Shown here: in pieces, positions 1-11,203 of the stretch
Numbering within the stretch: the stretch's first letter is position 1
Layout of the letters: every line of letters starts with the position of its first letter
DNA from: Ananas comosus
Taxonomy: Eukaryota; Streptophyta; Magnoliopsida; Poales; Bromeliaceae
Reading direction: 5' to 3'
Length of the DNA: 64,000 bases
Assembly (NCBI RefSeq): GCF_001540865.1
Contig: NC_033635.1
Span: 6,130,678 to 6,194,677, forward strand
Program-made: the position numbers and the translations under genes
The notes under the pieces: generated by a model
Told to the model about the DNA's origin: nothing
The model's database searches: none
The model's input: the letters and a program-made list of their open reading frames with translations, nothing else

Positions 1-1142
1 GTTGATGCAATATTTTTATCCTGCAGATTTTGAACCAACGGTTGAAATTCTAAATATAAATAAGCCTCTTTACTTCTAAATAAGTTGGGCTTTATTTTTA
101 AGTTGGACTAAAAAATTTAAAAATAATAATATGTTTATATATTTATATACAAATATAATTATATATTTAAATATATATATATATATATAATATATAAAAA
201 TTATATTAATGTAAAATAAATGTTATCGAGTTGTTATCGAGCCCAACAAAAGCGAGTTGACCCTAGCTCGTATTTGACTCGTTTATTAAACGAGCTGGAA
301 AATTCAACTCGTGTTCGGCTCATTTACTAAACGATCGAGTCAATCTCGAGCTCATTTCGAGCTGAACACAAGCTGGCTCATGAACGGCAAGTTGGATTGC
401 CAACCCTACGCCCAAGTAGCTCTTCCGTCAAGAAAATATTAATTGCTCATTGCTCACTAACTCTTACCTATTTTTACTTTGATCTTTAACCTTTATTTTT
501 AGGGAAATGCTAAGTCTACAAGACTACAATCCAGAGTTGTAATCTTTACAACTCCTAATCTAATCAATAATTCTTTTTGAGTTTTCATTAAAAAAAAATG
601 GATAGTCTTTAGCTGGGATCGTAAACCTAGCAATAATATTTTAAAAATCGGATCGAATAGTGATCCAAAAATATTATTGCGTTAAGGTCACTGGTTCCAC
701 CAATAGGTCAACAACTGGTTGAACCAGTAACATCAGCATGACTTCATAAAAGACTGCTATAAAACCAATTTAAATAGATATAAAGTTTATGTGTGTTCCA
801 ATTGATGTTATACTTAATAGCATATTTTCTATATGTGTTTCGCCAAGGAAAATGAACGAACAAAAACTACAAGCCATGCAAGTACAAGAATTCCATTACA
901 ATTAACCTTGAAATCTAGGATTTTTTATTTATGTCCATGAAGTATCAAATAACACAGAAATTTCTATCAGTTGCAATATTTTCATAGTTAGAAGCTAAAG
1001 ATGCAAATGATTCATCACCTCGCACTCTCTCTCTCTCATGAAAAATATCCACATTCAATTTACATATTCACATATAGAATCTCTGCACAGTTTAAGATCA
1101 GCACTAATGAAATATTTCGCTAGAGAATTCGATGAGCCTAGA
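1..1142. other. 3' flank of host gene, no gene seen
   Basis: AT-rich sequence downstream (minus sense) of the last exon of the host gene. It contains a short (AT)n tract near 166-190 and, at about 225-410, a stretch dense in CGAG/CTCG/GAGCT motifs of the kind seen in old plant repeats. I find no ORF or RNA gene. The 3' UTR and poly(A) site of the minus-strand gene should fall here but cannot be placed by eye. Confidence 0.5.
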
Positions 1143-1277
1143 TCAGTTTCCTGCACCACTGAATTCGGAGGCAAGTAGCCGCCTCTTCAGAGACTCATTC
1201 TCTTTCCGGAGTTTTATGATCTTTTGCTTCAGTGTCTCGACATGATGAATAGAAACAGAATCCTTCAGTTGCTCTAC
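1143..1277 (-). CDS. Last exon of At-4/1-like coiled-coil protein
   Basis: The minus strand encodes 44 residues and a TGA stop (1143-1145), preceded by a plausible acceptor (…TTTAGGCAG at about 1278-1286). The peptide contains HVETLKQKIIKLRKENESLKRRL, a heptad-rich coiled coil. It matches my recollection of the conserved C-terminus of plant protein At-4/1, whose family ends in a VETLKQK(L/I)xKLRKENExLKR block. That protein was described as a coiled-coil interactor of a plant viral movement protein and is thought to act in intercellular transport. Exons 1 and 2 of the same gene lie about 54 and 15 kb upstream on the same strand. The family assignment is from memory of the motif. That this is a real exon is strongly supported by the frame, stop and splice site. 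Confidence 0.7.
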   Translation of the reverse strand, partial: VEQLKDSVSIHHVETLKQKIIKLRKENESLKRRLLASEFSGAGN

Positions 1278-1826
1278 CTGCCTAAATTTCATGAGTTTTA
1301 CTACCAAAAAAAGGAGACATTTGCAGTAAAATTAGGGCAAGTCAGTCGCAAGGAACCAAGCTAAAGAGGATAATTCAGACTGTACCCAAAAAACGATCAC
1401 ATTACAAAAACTTTGATGTAAGTTCTTATCCCATCTATTATGCTAAAATTAAACTAAAAGCATTTCCATACCGGAATCGAAGTGATCTCAAAGGTCTGGA
1501 GAAAAAGTAGGCTGAGACAAGTAATTTGTTTTGTTTATTATGGAATGATCAGTTCCACTTAATGCATGACTAAGACATCGGTAAACTAATTGGAAATTAT
1601 AGTATGCACTTTCTACCAGGGATTGAGATGCCATAGATAACATCAATTTTCTGGATCGAAATCATGACCTCTTTATATGAATCCACACTGTCACAAGCAT
1701 ATAGCCCTACAACTATTCAAACATTATCCGTAAATACTCAAAAAAATTTCATCCTTTCATCAACAGTTGTTTGGTTCTATACCACAAAACCATCCTCTCA
1801 CATAAAAATATGGTGATTAAGAAACT
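1278..1826 (-). other. Remnant of last intron
   Basis: Non-coding AT-rich sequence between the last exon and the breakpoint of the truncated LTR at 1827. Read on the minus strand it begins, right at the breakpoint, with GTGAGT (1829-1824), a strong 5' splice-site consensus, and ends with the acceptor of the last exon. It therefore looks like a whole intron whose upstream exon has been replaced by LTR sequence. Confidence 0.45.
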
Positions 1827-3593
1827 CACCACAAGCTCAAAACAGACTGTGAGTATGATCCAATCCTCTCAACTCGAGGATACCCTATCCACTAGGGCTA
1901 ACTATAGCTCGGGAGTCCACCTATCCCAATGTTCATATACAAGTGTTTTAACTACACTAAGTTCTCATGCAATAACTCATAACTAGGGATTCCACCTATC
2001 CCTAAGTTCATATGTTTCTTCTACACTAGGTTTTCATGCCACTCATCATGTTGTCAACACTATTTACATGCCACTCGTTAGGTTGTCAACACTATTTATA
2101 TGCCACTCATCATATTGCTATGAAACCATCAAGTTCATCTCTTATATCGGCACTATAGGATTCAATGTCAAGACCCAATCCTCATCTATCCAGTATATCA
2201 AGTATTCGACTCACACTATGATACCAACTGGCAGCATAAGGAATGGAAATGCATAATTAACATCCTACAATGCATATATGTAAGAGATGCAAGATCGATA
2301 GTGTACTAAGACATAAAGGGAAACCCGGTTGCTTCGAGATGACACCCCCCACCTTCTAGCGATGCCACGATCTTAGAAACACGATTCGGCGATTTTAGGA
2401 CGTCGCCTCGGCCCTCCAGACGGAAATGAAGCTACGACCGCCCTTTCTTGCCAATAACTTTGCACAGGTTCGACGGATTGCCGAACCGTCTTCGCCAACG
2501 CGTTTAAACACCTAGCAATTAGGTTTTCACATATTTAATTTAGATCAACCCCCTCCATTTCTCAAAAACCCATTTGGAACCTTAGATGTTAACTATTGCA
2601 AGAATACAAGTTATAACTTCGCAATTCGAGCAATATTCATCTACTTAGCATCAATGGATCCCAACAAAACCAAGTCTAGAGTCTTCAACTCAAACCCTAG
2701 AAATCTACCATGGTTGAGCATTAAGCTTACCTCAAAAGCTAGCTATCAAGATGAGGAAGAAGATGAAAAAGACCTAAATCCACCTTCTTGCCTTCTCCTC
2801 CTGCAATCCCCTCTACTACCTCCTTCCTTGGAGAGAGAGAATGTAACACACTGGACCTTTGCAAATTGCGAGGTTCGAGTGTTTGGATGTATTTCGAGCT
2901 TTTCCACACTTGGTGGAGGGTTGTAGAATGTTTTCCGACCTAAAAGTTCGAAAATCAGGAATTCTGGATAAGTCCTGAGAGTTTTTACTCTCGGGGACCG
3001 GTCCCTGAAAGGAGAGACCGGTCCCCCAGTGAACAGTGTTGAGGCAGCCTGAGGCAACCGGTCCCTGGCGGGCGAGACCGGTCCCCGAGCGCGTCTTCGC
3101 AGTGAGAGACCGGTCCTGCGCGGGGAGAGNGAGAAAAAGCTTTAGAGAGAGAGAGGGAGCTTTGTTTTAGGTTTGGTTGAGAGAAATGAGAGAGAGTGAG
3201 AGGGAGAAGTAGCTCCCAAGCCATCCTTATAATGTACATTTGTTGAAAACCCCCTCAACTTTGCAAGTTATGCACAGCCCAACCTGGGCATTTTCGGGCT
3301 ACGGGGATCGGTCTTTCCCTAGAAGGACCGGTCCCCAAGAGCAAATTCTGCGCGCAGTGGATTTTTGCCACTTTTCTGCGCGTACAGAAATCAGTCTCTC
3401 CCTAAAGGGACCGGTCCCCGAGAGCACAAAATCTACAATTGTGCAGATTTGCACTAACTTGCTCTCTGAGGCCCTCTACAATGCGCTAAAGCCGTTTTCG
3501 ACGCATTCGGCCTTTCCGAAGCGTCCCGAACTTACCTTCGATCACTTTCGATCGAAGATCAGATTTCGCATACCGAGGATTCATTTCCTTACA
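1827..3593 (-). repeat. Truncated 3' LTR of first Tekay element
   Basis: It matches 9627-11105 almost base for base from CACCACAAGCTC through to the end …TTCCTTACA, but lacks the terminal segment beginning TGTCACGCCCC that the 5' LTR has. It also carries about 289 extra bases at 2842-3130 that are absent from the 5' LTR. A CATGCCACTC motif repeats three times at 2036-2110. ACCGGT palindromes occur at 3305-3420. Confidence 0.88.
2842..3130 (+). repeat. LTR-end fragment inserted in the 3' LTR, ends at an N
   Basis: This segment is absent from the partner LTR (compare 10631-10660). It begins TGTAACACACTGGACC, the start of the LTR family used by the 44244-54610 element, and stops at a single N (3130). 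It holds about seven ACCGGT motifs. It may be a truncated insertion or an assembly join between two LTR copies. The N makes the second explanation plausible. Confidence 0.6.
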
Positions 3594-3606
3594 TCCTCCC
3601 CTCCTT
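3594..3606 (-). other. Polypurine tract of first Tekay element
   Basis: On the minus strand the purine run AAGGAGGGGAGGA directly precedes the LTR start TGTAAGG. This is the plus-strand primer position in Ty3/gypsy elements. Just upstream is the GGACGAAACTC sequence usual between the chromodomain stop and the PPT. Confidence 0.75.
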
Positions 3607-3667
3607 AAAAAGAGTTTCGTCCTCGAAACAAACTCAATTTCAAACTCCACTTAAATTCATACCTTAC

Positions 3668-4131
3668 TCACTCCTCAAAGAGGTGGGGATGATGCGCTTC
3701 CATGGTTTCCTCGAGTTCCCGCGTGGCTTCGCGATCGTCGTGATTACTCCACCAGATCTTGACGTAGGGAATCTTGCGATTTCTCAACTTGCGCACCTCT
3801 CGAGCAATAATCATCACCGAAAACTCTTCATAGCTCATGTCCTCTTGAAGTTCCAGCTGCTCATACAACAAAGCGTGCTCAGGGTCGTGGATGTATTTGC
3901 GAAGGTTGGAGACGTGGAATACATTGTGCACATCGGCGAGCTTAGGCGGCAATGCAAGCCGGTAAGCCACCGCACCAATTCGCTCCAACACCTTGTACGG
4001 CCCAATGTATCGGGGACTCAACTTCCCTCGCACTTCGAATAGCTTCACACCCCTCATGGGCATACCTTCAAGAAAACGCGGTCGCCCACCGCGAACTCCA
4101 AACCTCTACGGCGCTTATTCGCGTAACTCTC
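3668..4131 (-). pseudogene. Integrase C-terminus and chromodomain (first Tekay element)
   Basis: The 131-residue ORF (4063-3668) shows the GPY/F module of chromoviral integrases (GKLSPRYIGPYKVLERIG), followed by a chromodomain-like end (ARE-RKLRNRKIPYVKIWW--H---EAT-E) and a stop shortly before the polypurine tract. In chromoviruses this domain is thought to target integration to heterochromatin. It is separated from the integrase core by a broken stretch around 4064-4131, so no continuous integrase could be made. Confidence 0.85.
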
Positions 4132-5330
4132 TTATCTACATTGCGCCATGAGCAATCTATGGCGAGCAAGGCGGACCTTCTCTTTCGCCTCCCGCAAGAC
4201 ATCAGGGCCTAACACCACACGTTCGCCCACGTCACTCCAATGTATAGGAGATCGACACTTTCGCCCATAGAGAGCTTCGAATGGTGCTATCCCTATACTA
4301 GCTTGATAACTGTTGTTATAGGCGAACTCGGCAATCGGTAGGTGATTTGCCCAACTGCCCTTATAGTCAATGACACACGCTCGCAACATATCCTCAAGAA
4401 TCTGAATAGTTCTCTCCGATTGCCCATCTGTCTGAGGATGAAACGCGGTGCTGAAATCAAGTCGTGTGCAAAGTGCTTCCTGCAGGCTCTTCCAAAAATG
4501 TGAATTAAACTGGGGGTCTCGATCCGATACAATTGACTTTGGAATCCCGTGCAACCTCACTACCTCATCAAGGTATACCTATGACAATCTATCACCAGTC
4601 CAAGTCGTGTGGATCGGTAAGAAGTGGGCCGACTTTGTCAAACGATCCACAATTACCCATATTGCATCGTGGCCACCCGATGAACGAGGCAAGCCGACCA
4701 CGAAGTCTATCAACACGTCCTCCCATTTCCAAACGGAGATAGGTAGGCTTTGAAGCTTTCCCGCTGGAAACCAGTGCTCCGCCTTAACCTGTTGGCACAC
4801 TAAACATTGCGCCACAAAGCATCCAATATCGGCTTTCATTCCCGGCCACCAGTAATGCAATTTCAAATCTTGATACATCTTGGTGCCGCCCGGGTAGACG
4901 CTATAAGAGGACCAATGCGCTTCTTGCATAATCAACTTGCGAACTTCTTCGTTTTCCGGCACACACCACCGGTTTCGAAACCGAAGCACACCCTCGGCGT
5001 CTACACTGAAATCGCCGCCATGTCCACCCTCGATGTCGCGCCGCACCTTTTGGAGAGTCGGGTACGCGGGTTGCAACCCTTTAATTCTCTCCAACAAGGT
5101 TGGTTGGACAACGAGAGTCGACTACATAGTCGGAATCTTCGGAGCTACAACCTCGAGATCTATCCGTCCCATTTTTTTCCAAAGGGGTACTTGGTTCGTG
5201 ACCCATAATGCGAGGTTCTCCGCCGACTTCCTGCTAAGTGCACCTGCGACTACATTCGCCTTCCGGGTTGGTAGAGGATGTCGACATCATAATCCTTTAG
5301 TAACTCTAGCCACCGCCGTTGTCGCATATT
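4132..5330 (-). pseudogene. Integrase zinc-binding domain and DDE core (first Tekay element)
   Basis: Two ORFs cover it. 5097-4579 carries the His/Cys zinc-binding region (…YPGGTKMYQDLKLHYWWPGM…[10 protein letters not shown]) and the first catalytic Asp in LIDFVVGLP. 4560-4132 carries the second Asp in IVSDRDPQF and the Glu in GQSERTIQ. The two are separated by a stop/frameshift after HTTWTGDRLS, exactly where intact relatives read through. This joins cDNA to the target. The catalytic triad is preserved but the frame is not. Confidence 0.87.
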
Positions 5331-5874
5331 CAACTCCTTCTGCGTAAGCAGATGCTTTAGACTTTTGTGGTCAGTGTACACCTCGCAACGCGCGCTGTAC
5401 AAATAATGCCTCAACAACTTGAGAGCAAAATACCACCGCGGCTAACTCCAAGTCATGGACAGGGTAGTTCTTTTCGTAGCTCTTCAATTGACGGGACGCA
5501 TACGCGATCACCCTCCCGCCTTGCATCAGAACACACCCTAAACCCAAATAGGACGCGTCGCTATAGACCACGAAGTCTTCCCCTTGCACTGGTAGAGCGA
5601 GCACCGGAGTCGAAGTCAATCTTTCCTTCAACTCTTTGAAACTCCGGTCGCACTCGTCGCTCCAAACGAACTTGGTGCCCTTCTGAGTCAGACAGGTAAG
5701 TGAAATTACTATTTTCGAGAAACCCTCCACAAACCGTCTATAGTAGCCCGCTAAGCCCACGAAGCTTCGAACCTCTGTAACATTAGTCGGGCGAGGCCAA
5801 TCCTTAATCGCCTCCACCTTCCGCGGGTCAACAGAGACACCACCCTCGGAAATAACATGCCCCAGAAATGCGAC
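5331..5874 (-). pseudogene. RNase H domain (first Tekay element)
   Basis: The ORF 5817-5371 contains the RT connection ([17 protein letters not shown]) and RNase H motifs: the first Asp in [11 protein letters not shown], then [26 protein letters not shown] with the catalytic Glu. The frame is lost after ELAAVVF, so the rest, including the YTDHKSL Asp, is readable only in another frame. An in-frame TAA at 5875-5877 cuts it off from the RT ORF upstream. Confidence 0.83.
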
Positions 5875-7215
5875 TTATCGGAGCCAAAAGTCGCACTTCT
5901 TTAGCTTTGAATATAGCTTCTCCTCCCGAAGGATTTGAAGCACTATCCTCAAATGCTCGGCATGCTCCTCGTCGCTGCGAGAATAGACCAAGATGTCGTC
6001 TATGAAGACCACGACAAATTGGTCCAAATACTCCTTGAAGACACGGTTCATTAAGTCCATGAATGCTGCCGGGGCGTTTGTGAGCCCGAACGGCATAACC
6101 GTGAATTCATAGTGCCCATACCGCGTGCGGAACGCGATTTTCTGAACATCCTCCGACTTTATCTTTAGCTCATGATAACCGGACTGAAGGTCTATCTTTG
6201 AGTACACCCGAGACCCTTGCAATTGATTAAATAAATCATCGATTCGGGGCAACAGGTACTTGTTCTTGATCGTGACCCTGTTCAACTCTCGATAATCCAC
6301 GCAGAGTCGAAACGTTCCGTCCTTCTTCCGCACAAATAATACCGGGGCTCCCCACGACGATACACTCGGTCTGATGAACTCTTTATCGAGAAGATCCTGC
6401 AACTGAGCCCTCAACTCCTTCAGTTCTGCTGGCGCCATACGATACAGAGCCTTCGAAATCGGCGCGGTCCCGGGAACCAAGTCTATCACGAACTCAATCT
6501 CCAGGTCCGGTGGTATCCCCAGTAGCTCCGCGGGAAATACGTTTGGAAACTCCCGAACCAGCGATAACTCTTCAAGTACCGGAGCCACTCGATCAACCTC
6601 CACAACGGTCGCCAAATAAGCCACGCAACCGCTGTTAACGAGCTTCCTCACCCTCGTCGCCAACACCATTGCGGCGAAGCACGAGCTCTTACATGCTCGA
6701 TAAGTAAACTCCTCCTGTCCTGGCTCCCGAAAAGTTATCACTTTGCTCTTGTAGTCGATAGACACGTAGTACTTCGAGAGCCAGTTCATGCCCAGTATAA
6801 CATCGAAGTCCTTTAACCTCTTGAGCACTAACATCCACGTCGGCATAATCCACTTGCCCACCTGAACCGGACACGCCAAACACACCTTGCAGATAATAAA
6901 CGCACGCCCGGGGCCCTCTACTCGCCAAGTGCTTCCACTCAATTGGACTTCTATGCCATGCATCTCGATGAATGGTCTACTAATGAATGAATGAGTAGCA
7001 CCTGTATCAAACATAGCCCTGGAGCGAACTCCGTGAATTAAAACCATACCTGCCACCACGTTGCGCTCCTCGGCCTCAGCAGGTTTCTCGACTTGAGCGG
7101 TGAATACCCGTCCGCTCGGAGCCGATGGCGTCACCTCGGGCTGACGCGGCGCCATCGCACGTCCAGCAGACGCCACAGTCGGTGGAGCTCTTCCATAGTG
7201 TGCCGGAGTCGCTAG
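5875..7215 (-). pseudogene. Aspartic protease and reverse transcriptase (first Tekay element)
   Basis: This is the long ORF of the element (538 residues from 7491, the first ~90 being Gag). The protease has [11 protein letters not shown] with the DTG catalytic triad near 6999-7007, and the ILGMNWL flap region. The RT follows, with the usual [52 protein letters not shown] and the active-site FIDD ([11 protein letters not shown], near 5993-6010). It ends at a TAA after KKCDFWLR. The codon is probably a mutated Glu, because homology continues in the same frame. It copies element RNA into DNA. Confidence 0.9.
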
Positions 7216-8393
7216 AGCTGATGCAACAGACGAGGCAGGAGAGGCCCCTCCCGGACAGTCATGGATGAAGTGTCCCGTTTGCCCACACTTGAAGCACCTC
7301 CCTTGCCGCTGACCACAACGCGACGCTTGGTGGTCTCCACCACAAATGACACACCGCTGCGCTCCATGGCCCCTAGACTGCGCTCGCAGATACTTCGAGG
7401 GCTTCTTGGAACTTGATTGTCCCCCCGAACCATCGCCCTGCCACTTCCTCCCTTGTCCTTCTCGAATGCCGTGCGCTCTTCCCGCACGCAAGCACTCCGG
7501 TGCTCAACCCATAGAGCACGATCTAACACCTCCGCGAATGTGCGAAGCTTGAAAGCATGCACCATTTAGAATATATCGGGCCGGAGTCCCCGCACAAAGC
7601 ACTCCGCCCGGTCTTGCTCGGCCGTCGCTACATCTGGAATGCAATTTAGGAGGTGAGTAAACTCCCGCTCGTACTCCCGAACTGTGCGGCTACCCTGCTT
7701 GAGCTTCTTAAAATCCTCCCGCATCTTCCTCTTGTCACTGCCGGGAAAGTACTCGGTAAACATCAGCCCTCGAAACTCCTCCCAATAGATCGGGGGAAGG
7801 TCCGAAGATCGATCTTGATTCACTCTTCTCCACCACACTCGAGCCCTCTTCTCGAAGCAATGAGTGGCCAAGTGTACCTTGTCTTGCTCGCGAGTGTAGA
7901 TGTCCTCGAACAAGGTCTCCATCGTGGCCAACCATGTCTCCAAGGCCCAAGGATCCATCACCTCGCCATCGAATGTCGGAGGATGAAACTTCGTAAACCT
8001 TGTAAGAGCCGTATAACTGCGCTCTCGCTCTGCCTCCTCGGCCACCGTATCAAGGGTTGCCTAACCGGAAGTCGCCGGAGGAACAGTTGCCGGCAGGGGA
8101 CATGCCGCCACCGGAGCCGCCGCAATACGCTCACCCTCAGCCGCATTAGGCGAGCGAGCTGGGGGCGCGGGTGGATCACGGCCTTCATTCGCCGTTGCGG
8201 CCGCCGCCGCCACCGCTTGCCGCCCCACAAGCTCTTGGAGCCGCTCGATCCTACTCTCTTGGCGTTGCATCACGCCGACTAGCGCGATCACTTGCTCCCG
8301 CAACTCTTGCACTTCGCTAGACCCTGCTTGCTCGGGCACCTCAGGAGGCGGTGCCGGAACGGACCTACGCATGTAGCGTCTCTTCAGTGCCAT
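7216..8393 (-). pseudogene. Gag (first Tekay element), two stops and a frameshift
   Basis: From the ATG at 8393 the N-terminus has a predicted coiled coil (EVQELREQVIALVGVMQRQ) and an Ala/Pro-rich linker. The retrotransposon gag core follows (FHPPTFDGEVMDPWALETWL, WEEFRGLMFTEYFP, EYEREFTHLLNCIP, FVRGLRPDIF). The C-terminus has a CX2CX4HX4C zinc knuckle ([15 protein letters not shown], about 7252-7296). In-frame stops lie at about 8061-8063 and 7566-7568, and the frame changes between 7491 and 7400. Gag forms the particle and packages RNA; this copy could not. Confidence 0.87.
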
Positions 8394-8747
8394 TAGCTCC
8401 TGAAACGCAACAATTGGTTAATCACCTTATCCCGATTACTTCGTCGCGACTACGATACAAAACGACTCAACAATGAAATCGGGCGGAAGCACACAAGTGT
8501 ACTCGTTCTAGACTCTTAGCGTCATGTTGTCGGCCGCCAACACAACCACCGCGAGTGAAGAACTCATATCACTTGAATCTGTCTCTAGTCACTACTAGAA
8601 ACATACTACTATCAACTTCGACCTAATGGAATCCACTTCCACCACCCGTATAGGTTCATGTCTCACTCACGCACCTATAGCCTTAAGGTCTCCATCCTAG
8701 GGTCTCCTAGGTCAATCCTAGACTCTCTCTTTACTTGCTCTTAGCTT
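8394..8747 (-). other. 5' leader between primer site and gag
   Basis: Untranslated leader with no ORF. It contains a stem-loop (8525-8542) conserved in the second Tekay element of this window, listed separately. Confidence 0.6.
8525..8542. promoter_or_regulatory. Leader stem-loop with self-complementary loop
   Basis: TGTTG and CAACA pair around the 8-base loop TCGGCCGC, whose core CGGCCG is its own complement. The same loop sits on a longer, different stem in the leader of the 44244-54610 element (51782-51807). The position between primer site and gag and the palindromic loop resemble retroviral dimerization/packaging signals. That role is inference. Confidence 0.45.
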
Positions 8748-8759
8748 GCTCTGATACCA
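8748..8759 (-). other. Primer-binding site (initiator Met tRNA type)
   Basis: On the minus strand TGGTATCAGAGC lies seven bases after the 5' LTR end (…GGGGCGTGACA). This is the standard plant LTR-retrotransposon sequence complementary to the 3' end of initiator Met tRNA. Confidence 0.85.
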
Positions 8760-8766
8760 CACTATC

Positions 8767-11105
8767 TGTCACGCCCCGCGACCGCCAATTTAGTCGGTTC
8801 GGGCACGTCGAATAGACACCGAACGGACAGCACCTCCCCTGTCCGCCCAAGGCCAAAGCAACAAAATCACGTATATACGAGTGCCCAGGAAAACGTAAAT
8901 ACATACATAATCAACCAGCGATGATACAAGCACCACAAGTGCTATACAAGTAAGAGCAAGAATCACGAGTACATACAAGTGAATAAAAGAGAGAAAGGTC
9001 TATCCATTACATCACATTCAACCATAATCGATTAACATTTACATCTTCCAAAATATGAGTACAAGTTCATCAACAACCCTCCAAAAGCATCTCACAACCG
9101 ATACATCATTTACGCTCATGTACAGAGGGTGTCTAATGCAATAGGAAAGCCTCTACTACTGGGGCGCTATACCCTTACCACGATCCTCACCCGGCGCGCT
9201 CGTACTCAGCCCTGCAACAAAGTAGCGTGAGAACTATTATCCATAGTTCTCAGTGGGTTCGGCCGCCGACTATGCCGATCTTCCCACTAGGTCTAAGCGG
9301 GCATAAGCAGATAGACAGATAGATATACAGATATGAAAGCAATAACGACACAATAAGAAAAGCTACACTACTATGCCCAATCCAGTATAATGAATGCATG
9401 CACTACGTAGTAGGAAATCCGTTAACATACTACTATATGTCCAAGAAGTAATGCCATTCATAATTTTATCCAAACAATTGGCTGACCCTAAGGTTCGCCC
9501 ACGACTCACTATGCCATCTCGTAAGGTAAGGAAACGCACTTCGCTCACAAACCCGAGACCGTCTGCGGGACATCAGCTCCGCCCCTCATGTGACAAACTC
9601 CAGAGTGCACGGCTTGTGTGGAGCGACCACCACAAGCTCAAAACAGACTGTGAGTATGATCCAATCCTCTCAACTCGAGGATACCCTATCCACTAGGGCT
9701 AACTATAGCTCGGGAGTCCACCTATCCCAATGTTCATATACAAGTGTTTTAACTACACTAAGTTCTCATGCAATAACTCATAACTAGGGATTCCACCTAT
9801 CCCTAAGTTCATGTGTTTCTTCTACACTAGGTTTTCATGCCACTCATCATGTTGTCAACACTATTTACATGCCACTCGTTAGGTTGTCAACACTATTTAT
9901 ATGCCACTCATCATGTTGCTATGAAACCATCAGGTTCATCTCTTATATCGGCACTATAGGATTCAATGTCAAGACCCAATCCTCATCTATCCAGTATATC
10001 AAGTATTCGACTCACACTATGATACCAACTGGCAGCATAAGGAATGGAAATGCATAATTAACATCCTACAATGCATATATGTAAGAGATGCAAGATCGAT
10101 AGTGTACTAAGACATAAAGGAAAACCCGGTTGCTTCGGGATGACACCCCCCACCTTCTAGCAATGCCGCGATCTTAGAAACACGATTCGGCGATTTTAGG
10201 ATGTCACCTCGGCCCTCCAGGCAGAAACGAAGCTACGACCGCCTTTTCTTGCCAATAACTTTGCACAGGTTCGACGGACTGCCAAACCGTCTTCGCCAAC
10301 GCGTTTAAACACCTAGCAATTAGGTTTTCACATATATAATTTAGATCAACCCCCTCCGATTCTCAAAAATCCATTTGGAACCCTAGATGTTAACTATTGC
10401 AAGAATACAAGTTATAATTTCGCAATTCGAGCAATATTCATCTACTTAGCATCAATGGATCCCAACAAAACCAATTCTAGAGTCTACAACTCAAACCCTA
10501 GAAATCTACCATGGTTGAGCATTAAGCTTACCTCAAAAGCTAGCTATCAAGATGAGGAAGAAGATGAAAATGACCTAAATCCACCTTCTTGCCTTCTCCT
10601 CCTCCAATCCCCTCTACTACCTCCTTTCTTGGAGAGAGAGAAAGAGAAAGAGCTTTAGAGAGAGAGAGGGAGCTTTGTTTTAGGTTAGGTTGAGAGAAAT
10701 GAGAGAGAGTGAGAGAGAGAAATAGCTCCCAAGCCATCCTTATAATGTACATTTGCTGAAAACCCCCTCAACTTTGCAAGTTGTGCACAGCCCAACATGG
10801 ACATTTTCGGGCTACGGGGATCGGTCTTTCCCTAGAGGGACCGGTCCCCGAGAGTAAATTCTGCGCGCAGTGGATTTTTGCCACTTTTCTGCGCATACGG
10901 GAATCGGTCTCTCCCTAAAGGGACTGGTCCCCGAGAGCACAAAATCTGCAATTGTGCAGATTTGCACTAGCTTGCTCTCTGAGGCCCTCTACAATGCGCT
11001 AAAGCCGTTTTCGACGCATTCGGCCTTTCCGAATCGTCCCGAACTCACCTTCGATCACTTTCGATCGAAGCTCGATTTCGCATACCGAGGATTCATTTCC
11101 TTACA
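8767..11105 (-). repeat. 5' LTR of first Tekay element, complete
   Basis: It is 2339 bp and begins and ends with TGTCACGCCCC…CCTTACA as read on the plus strand (TG…CA as an LTR). It is bounded by the primer site on one side and host sequence at 11106 on the other. Two ACCGGT pairs lie at 10816-10935 and purine-rich GAGA tracts at 10630-10720. It has the shared terminal block ACGGACAG…CCGCCCAAGG at about 8822-8852. ORFs within it are not conserved and are not genes. Confidence 0.9.
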
Positions 11106-11203
11106 GTAAGATCATCTATTGACTTTCTAAAAATTAACAAGCCTATGTCTTATGAATATTGAAGCATAGACAGTTGCCAATTTTTAGTTCTTATCATGAA
11201 CCC
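11106..11203. other. Host intron sliver between elements
   Basis: About 98 bp of unique AT-rich sequence between the Tekay 5' LTR and the next solo LTR. Its last five bases AACCC (11199-11203) are the target duplication of that solo LTR. No coding content is seen. Confidence 0.6.

Larger units (their letters stand above)
1827..11105 (-). mobile_element. Ty3/gypsy Tekay-type chromovirus, 3'-truncated, coding-dead
   Basis: The element runs on the minus strand in the order 5' LTR (8767-11105), Met-type primer site (8748-8759), leader, gag, protease, reverse transcriptase, RNase H, integrase, chromodomain, polypurine tract (about 3594-3606) and 3' LTR (1827-3593). RT-RNaseH-integrase order makes it Ty3/gypsy. 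The C-terminal chromodomain and LTRs above 2.3 kb suggest the Tekay/Del clade of chromoviruses. The 3' LTR lacks the roughly 860 bp that would lie below 1827, so the distal target duplication is lost. Every ORF is broken by stops or frameshifts, so it is not autonomous. It sits in the gene's 3' intron space. Confidence 0.9.

Noticed and set aside
3683..5347. Plus-strand ORFs across the first Tekay pol region
   Set aside because: They are antisense shadows of integrase and RNase H coding sequence on the minus strand.
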